Of a DNA stretch of 64,000 nucleotides, positions 53,188 through 62,211 are shown one piece after another. Location: assembly GCA_019636445.1 (NCBI GenBank), contig JAHBXO010000016.1, positions 1 through 64,000 of the forward strand, in the 5' to 3' direction. The notes under the pieces are model-generated. The model made no database searches. It saw nothing but the letters and a program-made list of their open reading frames with translations, and had not been told where the DNA came from. Each line of letters opens with the position of its first letter. Position 1 is the first letter of the stretch. The stretch comes from Gemmataceae bacterium (GTDB taxonomy: Bacteria > Planctomycetota > Planctomycetia > Gemmatales > Gemmataceae). A program made the position numbers and the translations under genes.

Positions 53188-54339
53188 ATGCCGCGCGGAT
53201 TTCCCTCCGATTCCGGAGTCGTGGAATTTCGTCTTGAAACACCGCGTACGGCGGACTCGTCGAGCACTCCGTACACGAGTCCGTCGTTACAGGGTTTGCC
53301 ATCGTTGCCGGGGTACGAACTTTTGGAACAGATCGGCCGGGGCGGGATGGGCGTCGTTTACAAGGCCCGTCAACTGGCGCTCAACCGGTTGGTGGCGATC
53401 AAGTTGTTGCCCAACGCCGAGAAAGCAGGGCAGACAACCATTGCCCGCTTTTTCGCCGAGGCGCAGTCGGTCGCGGACGTGCACCATCCGAACGTCGTCG
53501 AGGTCTATGATTTCGGCGAAGTCACGGTTCGCAATACGGTCCACGCGGACGATACGGCGGAATACGTGAAGGTGCCGTACCTCGTCATGGAATTGCTCGA
53601 CGGCGGTCATTACGGCGACGGGCGGCATCCATCGAAGCCCCGCGATCCGCGCCAGGCGGCGGCGATCCTCGCCAAGGTGGCGCGCGGCCTCGCCGCCGCG
53701 CACAAACTCGGCATCGTCCACCGCGACATCAAGCCCGGCAACATCCTCTTCACCAAGTCCGGGGAACCGAAGGTCGTCGACTTCGGCCTCGCGAAGCGCG
53801 CGATGTCGAACCTCACGCTGTCCGTGGCGGTGATGGGCACGCCCTATTACATGTCGCCGGAGCAGGCAAAGGGGAAGAGCAAGCTGGTCGGCCCGTCGAC
53901 CGATGTCTGGGCCATCGGGGTGATCCTGTACGAGAGCCTCGCCGGCTGTCTGCCGTTCGACGCCGAAAACCACTATTCGCTGATGCACCAGATCATCACC
54001 GAGAACCCCGAGTCGCCGCGCATCCACAATCAGGATCTGCCGCCGGAACTGGAAGCGATCATCCTGAAATGTCTGGCGAAGAAACCGGAGCACCGCTACC
54101 CGACGGCGGCGAAACTGGCCGACGCACTGGAAGCGTTCCATTTCGAGTCCGGCATGTTCGTACCGCTGAATACGATCGTGCCCGGCTCGAAGCGCCGCCG
54201 CGACTACACGCTGCCGCTACTTCTGGTACTACTCTTCGGCATCATCGGCACGTGCCTCTGGCTCTGGCAGAAAGCGGAGTGGGAGAAGCGGGAGTTGCAC
54301 GAGAAGACCAAGCAACTGATCGATGGTAGCCGGGAATGA
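53188..54339 (+). CDS. membrane Ser/Thr protein kinase
   Basis: 383 aa from the ATG at 53188. Complete Hanks-type kinase at about residues 42-310: IGRGGMGVVYKA, ATP Lys K72, helix-C Glu E91, HRDIKPGN (178-184), VDFG (D198), MSPEQAKGKS and DVWAIGVILYESL. A ~25-residue basic juxtamembrane stretch (GSKRRRDYT) leads to one helix (LPLLLVLLFGIIGTCLWLW, ~342-360) and a short charged coiled tail (EKRELHEKTKQL). The kinase domain is therefore cytoplasmic, with almost no extracellular sensor. It probably needs a partner for input; the pseudokinase gene just upstream is the obvious candidate. Terminated by the hairpin at 54342. Confidence 0.93.
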   Translation: MPRGFPSDSGVVEFRLETPRTADSSSTPYTSPSLQGLPSLPGYELLEQIGRGGMGVVYKARQLALNRLVAIKLLPNAEKAGQTTIARFFAEAQSVADVHHPNVVEVYDFGEVTVRNTVHADDTAEYVKVPYLVMELLDGGHYGDGRHPSKPRDPRQAAAILAKVARGLAAAHKLGIVHRDIKPGNILFTKSGEPKVVDFGLAKRAMSNLTLSVAVMGTPYYMSPEQAKGKSKLVGPSTDVWAIGVILYESLAGCLPFDAENHYSLMHQIITENPESPRIHNQDLPPELEAIILKCLAKKPEHRYPTAAKLADALEAFHFESGMFVPLNTIVPGSKRRRDYTLPLLLVLLFGIIGTCLWLWQKAEWEKRELHEKTKQLIDGSRE

Positions 54340-54341
54340 AA

Positions 54342-54364
54342 ACCGCCGGGAAATCCCCGGCGGT
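54342..54364. terminator. hairpin between convergent kinase and gnd genes
   Basis: ACCGCCGGG (54342-54350) pairs perfectly with CCCGGCGGT (54356-54364) around a 5-nt AAATC loop, starting 2 nt after the kinase stop and ending 10 nt before the gnd stop. It likely serves both strands. Confidence 0.6.
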
Positions 54365-54374
54365 CGATCGGCAA

Positions 54375-55832
54375 TCACACGTTGTACGCCTTGCTCGTCG
54401 TGGTGCCGCCACGGCCGGTCCAGTTCGTGTGGAAGAACTCGCCGCGCGGCTTGTCCGTCCGCTCGTAGGTGTGGGCACCGAAGTAATCGCGCTGCGCCTG
54501 CAGCAGGTTTGCCGGCAAGCTCGCGGTGCGGTAGCCGTCGAAGTAGCTGAGTGCCGAGGTCATCGTCGGCAGCGGGATGCCATTCATCACGCCGGCGGCC
54601 ACGGCGGTCCGCCAGCCGTCCTGGGCCGCCTGGATCTCCTTCGCGAAGTACGGGTCCACCAGCAGATTCACGAGCTTCGGATTGCGGTCGAACGCTTCCT
54701 TGATGTTGCCGAGGAACCGGCTGCGGATGATGCAACCACCTCGCCACATCAGCGCGATGCCGCCGTTGTTGAGTTCCCAACCGAGCGCCTTCGCCTGCGC
54801 GGTCATCAGGTCGTAGCCCTGCGCGTAGCTGACGAGCTTGCTGGCGTAGAGGGCATTCTCGACGGCGGCGATGAACGCCTTCTTATCGGCGACAACCTTC
54901 GGCGTCGGGCCGCTCAGCACCTTCGCCGCCTCGACGCGCTGGTCCTTCTGCGACGACAGGCAGCGCGCGAACACGGCCTCGCTGATGAGCGTCAGCGGGC
55001 TGCCGTTGTCGGTCGCCGAGTCAACGGTCCACTTCCCGGTCCCCTTTTGACCAGCCTTGTCGAGGATCAGATCGACGAGGTGCTTGCCGGTCTCGGGGTC
55101 CTTGTACTTGAAGATGTCGGCCGTGATTTCGATCAGGAAGCTGTCGAGTTTGCCCTTGTTCCACGTGCTGAAGACTTCGCCGAGTTCGTCGTTCGAGAGG
55201 CCGGCGACGGACTTCAAGAGATGGTACGACTCGCAGATGAGTTGCATGTCGCCGTACTCGATGCCGTTGTGCACCATCTTGACGAAGTGCCCGGCGCCTT
55301 CCGGCCCGACCCAATCGCAGCACGGCACGTCGCCGTCGACCTTCGCGGCGATCGCCTGGAAGATCGGCTTCACCGCCGGCCACGCCTCGGCCGCGCCGCC
55401 GGGCATGATGCTCGGCCCCTTCAGCGCGCCTTCCTCTCCGCCGCTCACGCCGCTGCCGACGAAGAGAATCCCCTTCTCCTTGAGGGCCTTCATCCGGCGG
55501 CTGGTATCCGGGAAGTGCGTGTTGCCGCCGTCGATGAGGATGTCGCCCGGTTCGAGGAACGGGACGACCGACGCGATCGTGTCGTCGACCGCCTGGCCCG
55601 CCTTCACCATCATCATGACCTTGCGCGGCCGCTTGAGGCTCGCGGCGAAATCCTTCAGGCTGTGCGCGCCAACGAACTTCTTCCCCTTTCCTCGACCGTT
55701 GACGAACGCGTCGACTTTCTCCGTACTGCGATTGAACACCGCGCACGTGTAGCCGCGGCTTTCCATGTTGAGAACGAGGTTTTCGCCCATGACGGCGAGG
55801 CCGATGAGGCCGATGTCGGCGGTGGCGGACAT
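54375..55832 (-). CDS. gnd: 6-phosphogluconate dehydrogenase, decarboxylating
   Basis: 485 aa from the ATG at 55832. It oxidises 6-phosphogluconate to ribulose 5-phosphate with NADP in the pentose phosphate pathway. Motifs: the dinucleotide fold DIGLIGLAVMGENLVLNM, VMMMVKAGQAVDDTI, LIDGGNTHFPDT, the catalytic segment GSGVSGGEEGALKGPSIMPGG, and GAGHFVKMVHNGIEYGDMQLI with the catalytic Lys and Asn. The C-terminal helical domain includes WRGGCIIRSRFLGNI, and the tail carries the phosphate-contact region AQRDYFGAHTYERTD. The length is that of the long (~480 aa) Gnd class. No zwf or pgl neighbour lies in the window. Confidence 0.96.
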   Translation of the reverse strand: MSATADIGLIGLAVMGENLVLNMESRGYTCAVFNRSTEKVDAFVNGRGKGKKFVGAHSLKDFAASLKRPRKVMMMVKAGQAVDDTIASVVPFLEPGDILIDGGNTHFPDTSRRMKALKEKGILFVGSGVSGGEEGALKGPSIMPGGAAEAWPAVKPIFQAIAAKVDGDVPCCDWVGPEGAGHFVKMVHNGIEYGDMQLICESYHLLKSVAGLSNDELGEVFSTWNKGKLDSFLIEITADIFKYKDPETGKHLVDLILDKAGQKGTGKWTVDSATDNGSPLTLISEAVFARCLSSQKDQRVEAAKVLSGPTPKVVADKKAFIAAVENALYASKLVSYAQGYDLMTAQAKALGWELNNGGIALMWRGGCIIRSRFLGNIKEAFDRNPKLVNLLVDPYFAKEIQAAQDGWRTAVAAGVMNGIPLPTMTSALSYFDGYRTASLPANLLQAQRDYFGAHTYERTDKPRGEFFHTNWTGRGGTTTSKAYNV

Positions 55833-55883
55833 GATTCGACTGCCTTCCGGAAGGGAATTGGGATCGCGACTCTGCCCGGCATC

Positions 55884-56321
55884 TTACGAGGTGGGGGCGG
55901 CGGGGGGAGACGCCGGCGCGGACCAGTTTTCGACGGCCAGACCGGGCACCGCTGCGAGGTCGGAGTCGGTGGAAACGACGGTCGCTCCGAGGACGATGGC
56001 AATGGCGGCGAGTTGCACGTCGACGACTTGCATGGGTCGACCGGATCGCTTGAGGTGGGCCGCGATTCGTCCGAACTCTTTCGCGGCTGGCAAATCGAAG
56101 GGCCAAATCTTGATGGCGCGGAGCCCCGTCGTGATCGCCGCGAAACTGAAATCTCTCGACGAACTCCTCTCGACTCCGAAATACAGTTCGCCCACCACCG
56201 GTAGGCAAGTTCCGATCACGCCGCCTTGTTGCCGGACGCTGGCGGCCCTTCGCGGTACGTCGAATCGGCGATAGATCAGGTGCCCTATCGCATTCGTATC
56301 GAGCAGGAATCGTCTCGTCAT
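55884..56321 (-). CDS. vapC: PIN-domain ribonuclease toxin (VapC-like)
   Basis: 145 aa from the ATG at 56321, overlapping the stop of the preceding gene by 4 nt (ATGA). PIN-domain acidic residues are in FLLDTNAIGHL (D8), PVVGELYFGVERS (Glu in the second motif), VVDVQLAAIAIVLGATVVSTDSD (third and fourth acids). This matches the VapC toxins, which cut specific RNAs when unbound by antitoxin. A Pro/Ala-rich tail (SAPASPPAAPTS) extends the usual ~130-aa length. The pairing with the small upstream gene is the normal antitoxin-toxin layout, and autoregulation by the complex is expected from the family. Confidence 0.87.
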   Translation of the reverse strand: MTRRFLLDTNAIGHLIYRRFDVPRRAASVRQQGGVIGTCLPVVGELYFGVERSSSRDFSFAAITTGLRAIKIWPFDLPAAKEFGRIAAHLKRSGRPMQVVDVQLAAIAIVLGATVVSTDSDLAAVPGLAVENWSAPASPPAAPTS

Positions 56322-56620
56322 GAAAACAGGCCCTCGATCTCGCGAGATCGTAGTTCCCAGGATCGCTTCCCGTCATCCTTCAATTCACGCAAATTTTGAT
56401 CCCACTCTTCCGCTTGTCGATCGGACATCTGGAACTTCTTCAAATCCTCCATCGCCAGAATCCACCGCGCGATCGATTCGGGATCGGTACCGGTCAATGT
56501 CGAGTCTTCCGTAGGGTCCTGCGTCGGCTCGACACGGAGTTCCAGTCCTTCCCACTCCTCGGGCAAGGGTTCGTCGAATTCCAATCGGCCATTTTTCATT
56601 CGGCATCGGACGTTGCCCAT
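56318..56620 (-). CDS. putative antitoxin of the VapC-like toxin
   Basis: 100 aa from the ATG at 56620 with GGGAGGG upstream. A small acidic protein: the N-terminal ~35 residues form a short beta region (MKNGRLEFDEPLPEEWEGLELRVE). A helical middle and basic/acidic C-terminus follow (IARWILAMEDLKKF, LRSREIEGLFS), consistent with a toxin-wrapping tail. No classical AbrB, RHH or Phd motif is obvious, so antitoxin identity rests on size and on the ATGA overlap with the PIN-domain gene. The upstream region to the WD40 gene (divergent, 126 bp) should contain the operator. Confidence 0.65.
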   Translation of the reverse strand: MGNVRCRMKNGRLEFDEPLPEEWEGLELRVEPTQDPTEDSTLTGTDPESIARWILAMEDLKKFQMSDRQAEEWDQNLRELKDDGKRSWELRSREIEGLFS

Positions 56621-56746
56621 GACATTCCCTCCCGCGACTTCATCGCATCATACCAGAACGAACGGCCGTGTAACTCCTTCGCTTCGCCGGTTCCCACACT
56701 CGCTTCTCCGGCGTATACCAGCTACGGCTTCTTACGGAGTGCCGTC

Positions 56747-59700
56747 ATGTTCCGCTCCCTCGTTGCGCTGTCCCTCGCGATCACGTTCGCCATGCCATTG
56801 TTCGCCCAATCGGATGCGAAGTCGATCGTCGCGAAGTACCGCGAGGAACGGACGGCGTGCGAGAAACTCGGCGAGCCGGCGGACCGCTTCGTCGCACCCG
56901 ACCAGTTGTTGGCGAAGGCCGAGGCGGCGCTCGCGGCGGGGAACGAGACAGGAGCGGCGAAGATCGCACGCGACGCACGCTGGGCGTTGCCGGCGCGGCC
57001 CGTCGGTCTGCCGGAACATGTCGAACGCGTGATCGGCTATGTGCGCCTCCGCCACGCCGATCGCATCAACGCGATGGTTTACACGCCCGACGGTTCCAAA
57101 CTCGTCACCGCCTCCCGCGACGGCACCGTCCGCATCTGGGACCTCGGCAACGGCCGCGAACTCCTCGCCTACCGTAATCACCCCGCCCCGCAGCCCGACG
57201 ACAAAGGCAATATCGACGACCGCGCCATCTTCCGCGTCCCCGCCGTCGCCGTTTCGCCCGACGGCACTACCGTCGCCTCCACCGGCACCGGTGAGATCCA
57301 TCTCTGGGACATGACCACCGGAAAGCTCAAGAAGAAACTGATCGGCCACGCCCCGTTCCTCATCAAGGGCCTCGCCTTCATCGGCAACCAGGGGCTTGCC
57401 ACCGGCGGCGATGATAAGATCGTCCGCATCTGGAACATCGAGAGCGGTAAGGAGACGATCGCCTTCCCCGCCCACACGCATCGAATCGAAGCGCTCTCCG
57501 TCAGCCCGAACGGCAAACTCGTCGCGGCCACGGACGCCAATGGGCTGATCGTCGTCTACAAGACCGACGCCTCGGAGAAGAAATCGATCATCGCCACATC
57601 CGGCAGCGAATCGAACGCCGCGAACCTCGGCATCCTGTTCACGCCCGACGGCACCAAGATCTTCACCGGTGGCGGCGACCAGAACCCGCGGCTGACGGTC
57701 GCCCCCGGACCGGCTGGCGAGAGCGTTCCCGGCATGGCTTCCACGGCACTTCGTTTCCCCGGCCACGGCGGTCGGATCAACGCCGTCGCCGGCACGCCCG
57801 ACGGCAAACTCCTCGCCACCGCCAGCGAAGACGCGACCGTTCGCGTCTGGGACGCCGCCAGCGGCAAGACGCTCCGGCACTTCCAAGGTCTCCTCTCGAA
57901 GGCGACCGCACTTGCGATCCGCCCCGACAGCAAACAGATCGCCGTCGGCACCGAGGACGGCGGGATCCGGCTCTGGGAACTCAGCGCAACCGACGAACAC
58001 CGCACCGCCGGCGAAGCCACCGCGTCGCTCTGGACCGGCGCGTTCAACGCCGACGGATCGCGGTTCGCGACCGGCGGGGCCGACCGCTCGATCCGCATTT
58101 ACGACACCGAATCCGGCAAACTGCTCGCGACCTTGGCCGGGCACGGCGCGGCGGTGACAGGCATCGCGTTCCTGCCGAACGATCGACTCGCGTCGTCCGG
58201 CGGCGACAAACTCGTGAAACTTTGGGACGCGAAGGCGGGCAAGCCGATCCGCGACCTCGCCGGCCATACGTCCGCCGTGCTCGCCGTCGCCGCCGAAAAT
58301 TCCACGCTCGTTTCGGGCGGCATCGACAAGACAGTGAAAGGCTGGGACATCGAATCGGGCAAACCGACATGGTCCTGGACGGGACGGTCCGCCGTCGCTT
58401 CTCTTGCGATCCGCAAGGGAGGCAAACAGATCGCCGTCGGCACCGCCGACGGCTGGCTGACGATCCTCGACCTCGCTGGCGGCTCGCCGAAGCCGATCGG
58501 AAGCGGCCAGCAAGCCCATGTCGCCGGAGTGGCCTCCGTCGCCTACAGCGCCGACGGCACGAAACTCGCGACCGTCGGTGGCGATGGCAAGTTCACCATC
58601 TGGACCGTCGGCGACGACGGCACGCCCACCGCCCGCACCAACACGGACGGCAAGAAGCCCGTCGGGGCCGCCGTCGCCCTTTCGGCCGTGGCCTTTTCCG
58701 CCGACGGCAAACTCGCCGCCTCCGCCGGCGCGGATATGGCCGTGCACGTTTGGGACACGAACACCGGCGCGGAGGTCCGCACCTTGCGTGCCCATGCCGA
58801 TTGGGTCACGGCCCTCGCGTTTCATCCCTCCGGCGAGCGCCTGCTTTCCGTCGGCGTGGACAAGTCCGCCCGCGTCTTCGAATTGAGCAAGGCCGAGGAG
58901 ACCGCTCGCATCGGGCATGCCAAGTCCGCCCGCTCCGTCGCGGTCAGCCGCGATGGCCGCCTGATCATTTCCGGGTCCGACGATACCACCGCGAAAATCT
59001 GGGACCTCGCTACCGGCAAGGAAATCGCCACGCTCAGCGGGTCCGGGCAGGCGATCTTTTCCACCGCGTTCGTTGGCCCCGACCGCGTCGCCACCGGCGG
59101 AGAGGACATGCGGTTCCGGCTCTGGTCCACCAACCCGCCCAAAGTCGAAACCAACACCGACCTCGGCAACATCTACGTGCTCATTCCCTCGATCGACGGC
59201 AAACGCATCGGCGTCTGGTCCCGCGATACGCAAGGCAAGGACAGCTATCACCTCGTGAATGTCGACGGAAGCAAAGGCCCCGATCCGATTATCGAGTCCG
59301 ACCGAAAAGGTTTGGGCTGCGTGACCTTCTCGGGCGATCTCGCCTGGATCGTGTCCGGAGATGAAGAAGGCAAGATCCGCATCTGGGATGCGGCGAAGCG
59401 GATGCCGATCGGCGCGGATTGGCCGATCCACACCAAGCGCGTGGCCGACGTGGCCGTGACGAGCGACCGCAAGGCGATCCTCGCCGTCGACGAGGAGGGT
59501 ACGGTCAAAGTCGCCAATGCCGAGAAGCGGGAAACGACGGCGACGGTGAAGACCGGCGTCGTCGGAATCGCCGGCATCATGGTCGCACCGACCGGCGACA
59601 AGTTCGCAGTGTTCGGCACCGAAGGTGAAATCAAGTCGTTCGACCTGACCGGCAAGGAATTGCGTTCCTGGCAGATGCCCACGGGCGTGAACGGTGTGGC

Positions 59701-59773
59701 GTTCACCACGGACGGAAAGAAACTGATCGCCGCGAACGCCGACGGCACGCTCGCGGTGCTCGTCCTACCTTAA
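56747..59773 (+). CDS. exported WD40 beta-propeller protein
   Basis: 1008 aa from the ATG at 56747, with GGAG 7 nt upstream. The signal peptide is MFRSLVALSLAITFAMPLFAQ. Residues ~20-85 are helical and charged. The rest is a tandem of about 19 WD40-like repeats ending in WD or an equivalent (for example INAMVYTPDGSKLVTASRDG/TVRIWD, AVTGIAFLPNDRLASSGGD, SARSVAVSRDGRLIISGSDD). This would form two or more seven-bladed propellers. No enzymatic domain is found. A periplasmic or surface protein-interaction scaffold is inferred. Its stop codon shares the tetranucleotide TTAA (59770-59773) with the stop of the convergent PEP-CTERM gene. Confidence 0.88.
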   Translation: MFRSLVALSLAITFAMPLFAQSDAKSIVAKYREERTACEKLGEPADRFVAPDQLLAKAEAALAAGNETGAAKIARDARWALPARPVGLPEHVERVIGYVRLRHADRINAMVYTPDGSKLVTASRDGTVRIWDLGNGRELLAYRNHPAPQPDDKGNIDDRAIFRVPAVAVSPDGTTVASTGTGEIHLWDMTTGKLKKKLIGHAPFLIKGLAFIGNQGLATGGDDKIVRIWNIESGKETIAFPAHTHRIEALSVSPNGKLVAATDANGLIVVYKTDASEKKSIIATSGSESNAANLGILFTPDGTKIFTGGGDQNPRLTVAPGPAGESVPGMASTALRFPGHGGRINAVAGTPDGKLLATASEDATVRVWDAASGKTLRHFQGLLSKATALAIRPDSKQIAVGTEDGGIRLWELSATDEHRTAGEATASLWTGAFNADGSRFATGGADRSIRIYDTESGKLLATLAGHGAAVTGIAFLPNDRLASSGGDKLVKLWDAKAGKPIRDLAGHTSAVLAVAAENSTLVSGGIDKTVKGWDIESGKPTWSWTGRSAVASLAIRKGGKQIAVGTADGWLTILDLAGGSPKPIGSGQQAHVAGVASVAYSADGTKLATVGGDGKFTIWTVGDDGTPTARTNTDGKKPVGAAVALSAVAFSADGKLAASAGADMAVHVWDTNTGAEVRTLRAHADWVTALAFHPSGERLLSVGVDKSARVFELSKAEETARIGHAKSARSVAVSRDGRLIISGSDDTTAKIWDLATGKEIATLSGSGQAIFSTAFVGPDRVATGGEDMRFRLWSTNPPKVETNTDLGNIYVLIPSIDGKRIGVWSRDTQGKDSYHLVNVDGSKGPDPIIESDRKGLGCVTFSGDLAWIVSGDEEGKIRIWDAAKRMPIGADWPIHTKRVADVAVTSDRKAILAVDEEGTVKVANAEKRETTATVKTGVVGIAGIMVAPTGDKFAVFGTEGEIKSFDLTGKELRSWQMPTGVNGVAFTTDGKKLIAANADGTLAVLVLP

Positions 59774-60126
59774 CCGGCATCGGTCTTCGGTTCGTCCTTC
59801 CGCATCCGCCGGCCGAGAGCCGCGGCCGCCAGGCCGATCCCCGCGAGTGCGAGCGTGCCCGGTTCCGGAACGCGATTCGGCGGGTTCACCACCGGCGGAC
59901 ACGAACACGGCGGCGGTGGGACCACCGGCGGCACGAACGGCGGCGGCGACACCGGCGGCACCACGACCGGCGGCGGCGACACCGGCGGCACGACCGTCAC
60001 GCGGTTGGGCGTGTTGGGCACCGGCGGGAAGAACGCGGCCGCCGGCTGAGAACAAATCGTAAACGCCGTGCCCACGATCCCCGCGGGTATGACGGTCCGC
60101 AACCAGTCGTTCCATTCCGATGCCAT
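59770..60126 (-). CDS. short PEP-CTERM sorting-signal protein
   Basis: 118 aa from the ATG at 60126. An N-terminal hydrophobic segment (VIPAGIVGTAFTICSQPAAAFF) acts as signal peptide. The middle is a repetitive proline/valine stretch with the unit PPVSPPPVVV or similar. The C-terminus is a textbook PEP-CTERM: VPEPGTLALAGIGLAAAALGRRMRKDE, that is the VPEP box, a membrane helix and a basic cluster. Such proteins are processed by exosortase-type enzymes and linked to extracellular matrix. No exosortase gene lies in the window. Overlapping TTAA stops with the convergent WD40 gene leave no room for a terminator. Confidence 0.82.
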   Translation of the reverse strand: MASEWNDWLRTVIPAGIVGTAFTICSQPAAAFFPPVPNTPNRVTVVPPVSPPPVVVPPVSPPPFVPPVVPPPPCSCPPVVNPPNRVPEPGTLALAGIGLAAAALGRRMRKDEPKTDAG

Positions 60127-60433
60127 GGCCCAATCCCCGGCGCAGTTCAGGTGCTGCGGATAACATCGGCAATCTGCGGATCGACTCTGGAACCAATTCG
60201 CCGGACTGTTCGGATTCTCCGAACCCCGACGGTTGCTCGTATTCCGCCGTTTGAGCGAATTGCCCGGCCGCCGGCGAAAAGGACGAGGTCTGCGAAGGCC
60301 ATGAAAGACAATTCGATTACGGTCGATGGGGAGAAATAGCCGAACGAGAAGAGAGAGCAGGATCTCCGGATCGGGATCGCTGCGCCGGCGAACGAATCGC
60401 CGAACGGGTCGAATGTCAGGAGGACTTACTCCC
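60127..60433. other. 307-bp divergent intergenic region
   Basis: This separates the PEP-CTERM gene and the BBP7 gene and should carry both promoters. It holds a small hairpin (GTTCGG/CCGAAC near 60210-60230), and the AGGAGGA ribosome binding site of the BBP7 gene at about 60418-60424. No small gene or RNA was recognised. Confidence 0.5.
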
Positions 60434-62083
60434 ATGCGTCGTCTTCTCGCGGCCGGTCTCGGTTGCGGCCTGGCTCTCACCCCGGCCCTCGCTCAAGCCC
60501 AATCGCCCCCGCGTTCGCCCGTGCGCCTCGTGGGTGTCCGCTCGACCGACGAACCACTCCTTCTGGTGCGCGCGCAATCCGGCACCACGCCGATGCCCAT
60601 GCCGATGCCCGGCACGCCGATCGCCGGCACGCCCAAACCGATGCCCGGCGCATCGGTACCGTCGCCGATGCCGGGCGGACCGCCACCCGTGCAACTCGGC
60701 ATGCCCACGCCGTTCGGCAGCGGACCGGTCGTGACCGACGGCACGGTTCCGCCAGGCTCGGCGTTCGGCCCTGCGTACTCCTTCGCGCCCGAAGCGGCTT
60801 ACCCTGGCTACGGCCAGCCCGGTGGATACCCGCAACCGGTCGGGCCGGAAGCCTACGGCTCCGGCGGTTTCCCCCAACTCGATTCGCCCCTCTACGAGGG
60901 TTGCCAGACCGCGCCCGGCTACGGATATGAAGGCGGTTACGGCGGATACGAATACGGCGGCCCCCAATTCGCGGGAATCCTCGGCTCCTACGGGCCGAAC
61001 TGTCGCCCCGGACGCTGGTCTTTCTCCGCCGAATACCTGCTTTGGTTCACCAAGAGTGCCCGGTTCCCCGCGCTGCTCTCGACCAGCTCGGCCGGATTCA
61101 ACGGCATCCTCGGCACCGGCGATTCCCGCACGATTCTTGGCGACGGCCCCTTCGGCGACACGCTCCATCATGGTGGCCGGTTCGGCTTCAACCGACGCAT
61201 CGGGGGCGGCGATCGCTGGAGCCTCGACGGCAGCGTGTTCTTCCTCGGCAACGCCAGCGAGGAGTTCCGCGCCACGAGCAACCAATTCCCCGTACTGGCG
61301 AGACCGTTCACGAACGCCAACCAGAACATCCCGTTCGCGCAGGTCCTGGCGTCGCCCGGACTCTCCACCGGGGCCGCTTCCGTCAATTTCGAAAACATGG
61401 TCTGGGGCGCGGAAATGAACCTGCGCCGCCGACTCGGCGGACAGGCGTGCTCGCGATACGACTTCCTCTTCGGCTTCCGGTACATGAACCTGTCGGAAGA
61501 ACTGGCGATTTCGGAGTCGTTCGCGCGGACGGCGAACTCGCCGCCGTCGATCGGCGTGCCGACCGCGGTATCCGGCACGGTCGACGACGTCTTCCGGACC
61601 GAGAACCACTTCTACGGCGGCACGGTCGGGCTGTCGCGCGAACGTCGCCGCGGCCGGTGGTTCACGAGCCTCACGGGCAAGATCTCGCTCGGCCAGGTGG
61701 AACAGGAAGCCACCATCCAGGGCGCGCAGACCGTCGTTTTCAGCAACGGATCGACGGGACAATACACCGGCGGCTTGCTGGCCGTCCCGGGCAACATCGG
61801 CACCTTCTCGCAGCGCAAGTTCGCGGTGGTACCCGAGCTGGCATTCAACGTGGGCGTGCAACTGACGCCCCGATGCCGCGCCTTCGTGGGTTACAATTTC
61901 CTCTACATCAACAGCGTCCTGCGGCCGGGGCAACAGATCGATCCGACGATCGACGTGACGCGCATCCCCAACTTCCCGGTGGCGAACGTGACGGCCCTGC
62001 CGATCGCGAAGCCGACGGTGCCGCTAAAGGACTCCGACTTCTTTGCCCAGGGCGTCAGCTTCGGCTTCCAGTGGCACTGGTAA
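60434..62083 (+). CDS. BBP7-family outer-membrane beta-barrel protein
   Basis: 549 aa from the ATG at 60434, with AGGAGGA ~10 nt upstream. The signal peptide is MRRLLAAGLGCGLALTPALAQAQ. Residues ~45-190 are a low-complexity part rich in Met-Pro (PMPMPMPG, KPMPGASV) and Gly-Tyr (YEGGYGGYEYGG). From ~195 on there is a beta-barrel domain with W-S-F-S-AEYLLWF at its start, alternating amphipathic strands, and a C-terminal DFFAQGVSFGFQWHW ending in aromatic Trp, as outer-membrane proteins do. This matches the BBP7 family, which is characteristic of planctomycetes. It likely forms a porin-like or structural outer-membrane protein; function unproven. Confidence 0.87.
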   Translation: MRRLLAAGLGCGLALTPALAQAQSPPRSPVRLVGVRSTDEPLLLVRAQSGTTPMPMPMPGTPIAGTPKPMPGASVPSPMPGGPPPVQLGMPTPFGSGPVVTDGTVPPGSAFGPAYSFAPEAAYPGYGQPGGYPQPVGPEAYGSGGFPQLDSPLYEGCQTAPGYGYEGGYGGYEYGGPQFAGILGSYGPNCRPGRWSFSAEYLLWFTKSARFPALLSTSSAGFNGILGTGDSRTILGDGPFGDTLHHGGRFGFNRRIGGGDRWSLDGSVFFLGNASEEFRATSNQFPVLARPFTNANQNIPFAQVLASPGLSTGAASVNFENMVWGAEMNLRRRLGGQACSRYDFLFGFRYMNLSEELAISESFARTANSPPSIGVPTAVSGTVDDVFRTENHFYGGTVGLSRERRRGRWFTSLTGKISLGQVEQEATIQGAQTVVFSNGSTGQYTGGLLAVPGNIGTFSQRKFAVVPELAFNVGVQLTPRCRAFVGYNFLYINSVLRPGQQIDPTIDVTRIPNFPVANVTALPIAKPTVPLKDSDFFAQGVSFGFQWHW

Positions 62084-62101
62084 GCGCGGGTCGAAACCGT
62101 G

Positions 62102-62134
62102 GCCGGACCGTCGCAAGACGGTCCGGCTTTTTTT
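62102..62134 (+). terminator. intrinsic terminator after the BBP7 gene
   Basis: GCCGGACCGTC (62102-62112) and GACGGTCCGGC (62117-62127) form an 11-bp perfect stem with a GCAA tetraloop, followed by seven T residues (62128-62134). A clear Rho-independent terminator 18 bp past the stop. Confidence 0.93.
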
Positions 62135-62211
62135 ACGCGCCCCGCGAGGCGATCCCGTTTTGATTTCGCGATCCGGTCCGTTAAAATGCCACTTCCTTTG
62201 GTGGATTCCGA

